Below are positions 57,819 to 64,000 of a stretch of DNA of 64,000 nucleotides, in pieces (position 1 is the first letter of the stretch; each line of letters opens with the position of its first letter). The stretch is from Paguma larvata (taxonomy: Eukaryota > Chordata > Mammalia > Carnivora > Viverridae): NCBI GenBank assembly GCA_030068075.1, contig CM057829.1, positions 84,187,132 to 84,251,131 on the forward strand, given 5' to 3'. The position numbers and the translations under genes were made by a program. Below the pieces are notes generated by a model, which saw only the letters and a program-made list of their open reading frames with translations, made no database searches and was not told the DNA's origin.

Positions 57819-58304
57819 GGCGACTTGTGCGCACTCCCCACTCCGGCGACCGCGGTAGCGGCAGTCCCAGCGTTTGATCGCACCCCACAGGGCCCTCCGC
57901 GGCGACTAGCGCCTGATCCGGGCTCCGGCGGGCAGCGGCAATGGTCCCTGGTCGCAGGCTCTCCAGGGGATGGTGGCGCGACTGGCGCACAATCCCTGTT
58001 CAGGTGGTCCCAGCGATGCAGCGGTCCCAGCAGTTTTTCGCTTTCCACCGGGCGCCCCAGCGGCGACTAGCGCGCACTCCCCGCTCCGCCGGCAGCCGCA
58101 TGTCTGTCCCAGTGGTTTTTCGCTCTCCACGGGGTGCAGCAGCAACTAGCGCGCACTCCCCGTTCTGCCGGCAGCAGCCCTCGATCCCGAGGTTGTTCGC
58201 TCAGGGGGCCGGAGGCAGCAGCGGTGCCTGGCGCGCACTCCCCGCTCCAGCGATAGCAGCGGCAGAGGTCCTGCTATTGCTCCCTCCTCACGCTGCTGGC
58301 GGCT
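57819..58304 (-). repeat. About six tandem ~80-bp CpG-rich monomers in the L1 5' UTR
   Basis: The recurring landmark 'gcgact(a/t)g(t)gcgcactcccc' begins at about 57820, 57902, 57978, 58063, 58142 and 58224, spacings 82, 76, 85, 79 and 82. Each monomer then has a 'ccgctccg(c)cggcagc'-like part and a 'gtcccag...tttttcgct' part. Monomers 4, 5 and 6 are the most alike; 2 and 3 are diverged. Confidence 0.85.
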
Positions 58305-58695
58305 AAGCAACTCTGGGCGGGCGGGCTGACTGTGCCTCCGTCCGCGGTCCAGCACAAGGAGAGTTCTGCTGGGTTCTGCTGTTAGACACAGAGCTTCTCC
58401 TCCTAAGCCCTGTCTTTAGGGGCTGGATGTTGGTGGACTCCCCCTCTCTGTCACTCTCCTTCGGATGTTGGGGACTTTCCCCACTGTCCCCAGCTCACCC
58501 TCCCCCCAGCTCAGTTTCCCGAGTTCGTTTTGTCCGTTCTCGGTTAGACTCACGGTCTTAGGGCATTGTCTATGTTTCTTGCGTTCCTTGTAAGCTGCTA
58601 CACCTTTTCTGCCAGGTTCTTGGAGTTGAGAATCTCTCTGTTTCGGTCCCTCTCAATTCAAAAATACAAGGGAAACTTTGGTCCTCCCTACTCCT

Positions 58696-58707
58696 CCGCC
58701 ATCTTGG
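58696..58707 (-). promoter_or_regulatory. YY1-type site at the L1 5' terminus
   Basis: On the minus strand the element begins with 'ccaagatggcgg', matching the YY1 core AAGATGGCGG. In human L1 the equivalent site near the 5' end directs accurate transcription initiation. Its retention here at the very start supports a full-length 5' end. Confidence 0.8.
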
Positions 58708-58730
58708 TCCCCCTCCTCCTCCTCCTTCTT

Positions 58731-58742
58731 AACACCAACAGT
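58731..58742 (-). other. Displaced 5' terminus of the old L1
   Basis: After the right TSD copy, 'aacaccaacag' aligns weakly with the end of a typical L1 5' terminus. I read it as the last bases of the L1 at 46077-51851, separated from it by the younger insertion. Confidence 0.5.
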
Positions 58743-60709
58743 AAAGGCTATCTTTTTTTTTTTTTTTTTACATACATACTGCATTTACTATATTCTGTGG
58801 ATTCATAAATAATGTTTTCAAAATTCATTTTTTTTTAAAAAATAGGTAATTGTAATATTGTAGATAGAAGACTTGTAAGAAAAGAAAATAAACTGGAAAC
58901 ATCAGAGTCCTAAGATAATGAAAAGCAGGCAGTTTTGCTCATGCAAAGTATAATACTGAAAAGCATGTTGGGGTCAGAGGACAGAGGACAAGCTTGTACT
59001 TTAGTTAACTAGACACTGACATGGTCCTTCTAGAGCTACGAGGGGCCTGACACATAGCACATGGGACTAGATCCCAGAGCAGCCCCAGTCTGAATGCTTG
59101 TAGTATGTTCTTGCTTCAATGAGGAGCCAAGCTTTTGGAATGAAACTTGATTCCTACTTGGCTTCTAGATCACTCTCCACTCTGTTTACTAATGGCCTGA
59201 AACACCTGTGTCTTTTCTTTGAAGGAACAGCTCCTTCCTAGAATCATTCTGTGTTCATGGGCCTGAGCAAGACCCCTCCTGAATAGGACAGCTAGCTGCC
59301 TACCGGACTTCAGTAACATCATTCTGCCAACCGGAAGGACCCAGGCCATTTTGCCTACATACCAGGTATTTTCCAGTTAGCTTCTAGTCATTCTACCTTT
59401 GCAGCAGGATGTGTATGAGGAGGGTTGTATGGGTGCAATATGAAACTGTGAAGCACTTAGCAAAGGAAAGAAGTTCCAATCTTCCCCTGGACATAAAGAA
59501 AGGTAAGTGGAAGCTTCTGAGAGTTTTTTTTTTTTCCTTTACTCAAACTCTCAAATTAAATTTTGATGAAGAGGTTAGAGTTCAACTTTCAGACTTTATC
59601 TTAAGCACCCCCATTATTTTATCACCTAGTCAATTAAGTGTTGATTCTTTTTATTTAAACTTTTAGATAATAAGATAAGCTCAGGGAGTAGTCTGAAGGA
59701 CTTGTAAAATATGAAAAGAAAATAAGTCTAGTATGGCACAAAAATCAATAATATGTAAATAACTAGTAGCTTCTTTGAAAAATGCAATTATTTGGTTATA
59801 AAGCATTATAAAATCTGAGTATGTGCCAGAAGAGTAAGAGAAAATTTGTGATTATTACAGTAAGTCAGATATACTGATTTTAATAAAGAAGTTTGAACAT
59901 GGAACATTCACTTTATTCAACAATTGAATCTGTGACTAGTTTAAAGATTCCACTTCTAATTCCTGATCCTTTTAGGAGTTTTATAAATTATTATAAGGAA
60001 AATAGGGTCATCATCAGTAAAGCCTGGAGATTTAAACCTAATACAAGTGATTTGAATTTTCATGTCAGGAGGAAAATAGATCTAGATTATTGCCACCAAT
60101 TACTGCTTTCTACTATATAAAGCTTTACTCTCTGTTGTTGTTTTATATAGAAAGCATGATCAGAACATTTTTATAAATGTGCAATGATCCTTGATGAAAA
60201 GGAAATAAGCATGAATAGTTGTGAATGCTTATATTCTAGAGAGAAGCAAGTCTACAAATAATTATTTTTACTTTGTAATTGTGAACCTCATACCCCTTAA
60301 TTTGATAGATAATAGCCAAAGGCCATATAGGCAAAGCATGCTTATTCACAGACTCCATTTCAAATAAAGAAGTTTAAACTAAGTTCCATTTCAAATAAAA
60401 AAAAAAACTCCATTTAAAACAGATAGAAATAGATTCAGATTATTACACAACAGTTCTGAACAACTATAGCAAACTACATAACATGCAAGTGCGTATTTCT
60501 TTTAAAAAATCTGAAATTTCTATACACTACATTAAATGTTGCTGATGTGCTTGTCATTTCACTGCATGTCCTGCCTATTTGAATATTCATGGATTCTAGA
60601 AAATATAAAACCCGGCTTAAATTCTTGTGATTCTACCTTTAAATTTCTTCCATTGAACTCTCTTAGGAAAAATATTATATGTCCACTCTGTGTACAAATA
60701 TCTGTAATT
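58743..60709. other. Unique-looking DNA
   Basis: A poly-T lies at 58753-58769. The segment 59020-59400 is a more GC-balanced block of unknown type. The rest is AT-rich. Frames such as 59409-59666 and 59893-60120 on plus have no recognisable domain. Confidence 0.45.
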
Positions 60710-60721
60710 ATAGACTTTAAA

Positions 60722-60923
60722 AATATATTTGTTTATTTTGAGAGAGAGCGAGAGCATAGGAGGGTCTGGGAAGAAAGAGAGAGAGAGAGAAAGAATCCCA
60801 AGCAGTCTCCGTGATATCCGCGCAAAGCCCAATGTCGGACTTCATCTCACAAATTGTGAGATGATGACCTGAGCTGAAATCAAGAGTCAGATGCTTAACT
60901 GACTGAGGCCACCCAGGCACCCC
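60722..60923 (-). repeat. Felid-type tRNA-Lys SINE, antisense
   Basis: The order 'tatatttgtttattttgaga', GA-rich body, 'gaatcccaagcagtctcc', 'catctcacaaattgtgag', 'gatgacctgagctgaaatc' and 'gaggccacccaggcacccc' is diagnostic. The flanks 'tatagactttaaaa' and 'tacagaccttttaaaa' are an imperfect TSD. Confidence 0.92.
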
Positions 60924-60989
60924 TACAGACCTTTTAAAAAAATAGTCCCATTCCTTCAAAATTTCTACTTCTGTATAAAAAGTTACATG

Positions 60990-61083
60990 TAGATAGACAA
61001 ATGGATAGATAATAGATAGATAGGTAGATAACGGATAGATAGATAGGTAGGTAGGAAGGTAGGAAGGTAGGTAGGTAGGTAGA
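60990..61083 (+). repeat. Compound (GATA)n-(GGTA)n microsatellite
   Basis: GATA units grade into GGTA/GGAA units over about 94 bp with interruptions. Likely polymorphic. Confidence 0.9.
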
Positions 61084-61194
61084 AAGAGACAAGTCTGTTA
61101 GTTTTACAGCAGCATTGACTATTTAATAATATATTCCAGCCATTTTGTAACAATGCCAGTTTAATCTTATAATTATGACTTGTGGTAATAGTAG

Positions 61195-61412
61195 CCTAGG
61201 GACTGCCCTGTGCCAAGCACTGACCAAGTACTTTATGAGAATTTTTCATTTAATCCTTGTAAGAACCCTTGAGATAGGTACTATTTAGTCACTATTTTAC
61301 AGACAAAGAAACTGAGGCACAGAGATATTAAATAACACAGCTGAGAAGGTGACTTGTTGAGCCAGGATTTGAATTCAGGTAGTCTACCACTAGAGTCTGA
61401 ACTCAACCACCA
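61195..61412 (-). repeat. MIR SINE, well preserved, antisense
   Basis: The order 'ctgtgccaagcactgacc', 'tttcatttaatccttgtaag', 'gagataggtactatttagtc', 'ttttacagacaaagaaactg', 'aggcacagagatatta', 'cagctgagaaggtgac' and 'ccaggatttgaattcaggta' is the complete antisense MIR. It is the clearest MIR in the window. Confidence 0.9.
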
Positions 61413-61624
61413 CATGGAGATGCTTTTCATTATATAGCTACAAAAATCAAGCAACTCTTTAAAAAAGTTGTTATCAAAAATAAGGGACAGATTCTTAAAC
61501 TGCTCCCTGCCCTCTAGTTCCATCACCTGCTGGTGCTAAACCCTCATGATGGCATGGTGTTGGTGTTGCGCATGCAGGATTCTGGAGGCCAAATTCAGTC
61601 AACACTTTATTCCTGGTTCCCCCA

Positions 61625-61790
61625 CCTTTTGGCTGTATAAATAAGGTAGATTATTTTTACATGTCTGAGCCCAGCTTCCCTATACACAGACTGGGATAAA
61701 ACCACTTCTCAGTGTTGCTGTGAGTTCATGAGACAAATTGTTTGTCAGTGAGGCTGCCTGTACTAAATGTTAGCCATTATCATAGGTTAA
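61625..61790 (+). repeat. MIR SINE, sense
   Basis: The motifs 'tctgagcccagcttcccta', 'agactgggataaaacc', 'tgttgctgtgagttcatgag' and 'ctaaatgttagccattat' follow the MIR sense core. Confidence 0.65.
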
Positions 61791-62925
61791 AAATTATTGC
61801 CAGATTTTTGAAAACAATAGATCAACTTTGGATTTATGTGACTGCCTTTACTGACTTAGTAAGATAACCTTAATTAAATAAATAATTGAGAACATTTTAA
61901 TTTAAGAGAATGGAATTCCCACCTATTTCTGCAAAAAAAAAAATTCAGTTTAAATTCCAGTATCTACTGTATCAATGTCTCTAACTTAACCCTAGTAAAT
62001 ATATTAGTAATTATGGTTTGGAGTGGTCAGAGTGTAAATAGCAGTGAGGTCACCAGAATACTAACATATTGGTGGCAGGGATTGTAATGGTGACCAAAGC
62101 AGGGCCACACTGTTTGATTAGTTTATCTCCTACATATTGCATAAGGACATTATAAAAGCAAATGCAATTATTATAAATGCATTTATAATTCTGAAATGTT
62201 TAGTGAATAATGAATATAAATTTTATGCATAAATGTATTTTACACATAAAAATTGTATCTATAAAGGGAATACTTAAGCTTGCAAGTATTAAATAAAAGA
62301 TAAAATTCTTATATAAATATTCCTCTAGTGAAACACAGGTCTTTAAATATAATTTGATTGGTTCTAATAGAGATCTTCATTTTCAAAGTTAATTCAAGGG
62401 AAAAAATTCCTGCAATCTTGAATATGATTTTTCTTTTTCTGTTCACTAATAATTTGTGCTTTAATCATCAGAGATAGCCTTTGGAGACTGGTGAACTAAT
62501 CATTTATTCTTTTCTTCATACTGCCCAATTGTGGAGACATCCCGGATGTCTATCAATTATATATACTTTTGTTATCCATTTGTAATACAGCTTTTTATAC
62601 TTCTAATCTCTTTGGTAAATAGCAATTCCAGGCCTTTTCTAGACTTGTGTATATGCTCCATTTTAACATTGGTTCTATAATAGAGTAGAAAACCTTCAGA
62701 AAAATAGTCTATATACAGTCATCATGTTTCTAAATTATGTTTTATTAATTTAATTTAGGTTAAAACATAGGCCTTATTCATGTAACATTTTGTTCTAATT
62801 GCATCTTTCCAAGTCTGTTTATCTTGGAATCAGAATCTTGACTTCTATATTGAGTACACCCAGGCAAGATGTTCCATACATAGCAATACCTAGAAGGGTG
62901 CTCTAATTTAAGACTTATGATGACA
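61791..62925. other. AT-rich intergenic DNA
   Basis: No gene or recognised repeat. Short A/T runs only. Confidence 0.5.
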
Positions 62926-62930
62926 ACACA

Positions 62931-62976
<46 letters not shown>
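62926..62976. repeat. (CA)n microsatellite
   Basis: About 25 CA units with one interruption ('cacacatacaca'). A minus-strand frame of 72 residues across it is the (GT)n translation, not a gene. Confidence 0.95.
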
Positions 62977-62977
<1 letters not shown>

Positions 62978-64000
62978 AAAATGATTGAACTTCCACTCTA
63001 CTGTAAGAATTATTTACACTTTATAACACAATTAACTTAGGCATAGTTATATTCAACAAAATATGCATAATGCTTCTTCACTAAGGGTAAAAACTTTTAA
63101 GTTGAGGAGGCATGAGTATAGCAAGCTGAACTGCCTTAGTATATGGATTAAAAACAGAAGTTTGATAAATATAAAAGGGGTAGAGGTTTGCCTTGTCTCT
63201 ACTGAGAATTATCACTGAGATCCTTGGGTGTGTTACTTACTATCTCAAACTCTCAGTTTCCTATTTTATAAGGTATGAATAAAAGCAACCTCCTCATAGA
63301 AATGCAATGACAAATTGATCAGATATGGTAAGCATAGAAATTAGTAGAGGGTCTGGAATAATTGTTGTTCAATGCATTCCATTGATTCTTGGAATTTCAT
63401 ATCTGCAGACACAATCTGAATTTGTCTTCTTCCAGGCTTTTGCTGGTTTTCTTCTGATTCCCACAGTGATCTATTAATTGTATGCATTGTATGCAGATAT
63501 CCATTCCCACAACTCTTACTGATTTTGCTGGATTCCCAATCTCTATATGAAAGTGCTGAAAGCCCAAACTTTCAAACAATCACCAACTGATGTCTAAGAG
63601 GTTGTTTTTTTTCTCTCTCTCTAAAATGTCCTGATAAAACTTTCTGTCTCCAGTTTTACCTATAAAGTCAGTTTGGAGTCTCTAATGTCAGGCCCCTAAG
63701 GTCCTATCAGTCAGTCTCCATCAGAAATCTTGGGTTAGTGTCTTGCTCTTAGCAGTATTCTATGTGGTGGTGATAAGATGAGGAATGCTGTTTTTAGTTG
63801 CTTATTTTTGTTTGTTCCATGTTTTATTCCTTGTTAATATGGATTTTTAAAAAAGCTTTCATAGATACATGTATTCCATATTTCTTATGAAACTTTACTA
63901 AGCCTTTTTTTTCTGGCTATAATCAATGATATGATTTCACAAAACCAGAAATGTCTTCACGGGGACAATAATAGAACTACAGTTTTTTATACTTACGAAT
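62977..64000. other. Unassigned unique DNA to the window end
   Basis: No supported gene or young repeat. The minus frame 63397-63579 has no recognisable domain. Confidence 0.5.

Larger units (their letters stand above)
51852..58715 (-). mobile_element. Young full-length felid L1, 6.86 kb, antisense, 15-bp TSD
   Basis: A perfect TSD 'ctcctcctccttctt' lies at 51837-51851 and 58716-58730. The element has a poly-A tail (poly-T 51853-51866), an AATAAA signal (complement 51879-51884), a 3' UTR with a G-rich tract, ORF2, an intact ORF1, and a 5' UTR that starts at the canonical L1 end (minus strand 'ggggaccaagatggcgg'). It inserted at TTCTT/AA, close to the L1 endonuclease consensus, inside the 5' end of the older L1. 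It is a recent insertion by TSD and ORF integrity, but ORF2 lesions should prevent autonomous movement. Confidence 0.96.
56866..58715 (-). promoter_or_regulatory. CpG-rich 5' UTR and promoter of the young L1
   Basis: The 5' UTR drives L1 transcription from the minus strand by an internal RNA polymerase II promoter. The part nearest ORF1 (56866-57440) is ordinary AT-balanced sequence. 57450-58330 is strongly GC- and CpG-rich, and 57819-58304 consists of about six monomers of roughly 80 bp. Its outer 400 bp is pyrimidine-rich on the plus strand. Several overlapping open frames in the GC-rich part (for example 57941-58306 on plus, 57658-57990 on minus) are composition artefacts. Confidence 0.85.

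Noticed and set aside
57514..58306. Several Pro/Arg/Ala-rich frames of 70-121 residues on both strands
   Set aside because: They lie in the CpG-rich L1 5' UTR, overlap one another in multiple frames and repeat with the 80-bp monomers. GC-rich DNA has few stops.

Overview
This window is AT-rich, gene-poor mammalian nuclear DNA, very probably from a cat (Felidae). The diagnostic repeats are about ten tRNA-Lys-derived carnivore SINEs whose body carries the felid-type segment (tRNA-like head, then 'gctgacagctc', 'gagcctgctt', CT-rich stretch, AATAAA-like tail), plus carnivore L1 LINEs. I found no host protein-coding exon, no rRNA or tRNA gene, no CRISPR array and no bacterial or phage feature. 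Nearly all longer open frames are L1 ORFs, their antisense shadows, or low-complexity translations.

Layout. 1-9300: old L2, MIR and MER5 debris with five younger SINEs (3278-3520, 3694-3888, 4046-4319, 4575-4776, 7985-8180) and two stretches (about 6110-6480 and 8330-8780) that look like unique, possibly conserved non-coding DNA. 9309-10920: an old 5'-truncated L1. 15733-16383: a short L1 with a 5' inversion and a perfect 13-bp target-site duplication (TSD). 19300-21710: L2, MIR and MaLR LTR remnants and a 127-bp direct duplication. 23806-24827: a chimeric insertion holding an antisense mRNA 3'-end copy and a sense L1 3' UTR inside one perfect 15-bp TSD. 27102-27567: an ERVL-MaLR solo LTR. 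36782-39949: a 3.2-kb 5'-truncated L1 with a 15-bp TSD (one mismatch).

46077-58740 is the main feature: two L1s in tandem on the minus strand. The older one (46077-51851, with its last bases displaced to about 58731-58740) is heavily decayed. A young full-length L1 (51852-58715) inserted into the extreme 5' end of the old one, making a perfect 15-bp TSD. The young copy has an uninterrupted 297-residue ORF1, an ORF2 broken by only a few lesions, and a CpG-rich 5' UTR holding about six monomers of roughly 80 bp. It is the only sequence here with a plausible complete protein product and the only obvious promoter.

58741-64000: mostly unique DNA with a SINE, two MIRs, a GATA/GGTA microsatellite and a CA repeat.

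The window works as a record of L1-driven retrotransposition: L1 supplies the machinery, and the SINEs, the mRNA copy and the truncated or inverted L1s are its products. The best candidates for something unusual are the chimeric insertion at 23.8-24.8 kb and the 80-bp monomer array in the L1 5' UTR. All family names come from recognition by eye, without a database search.
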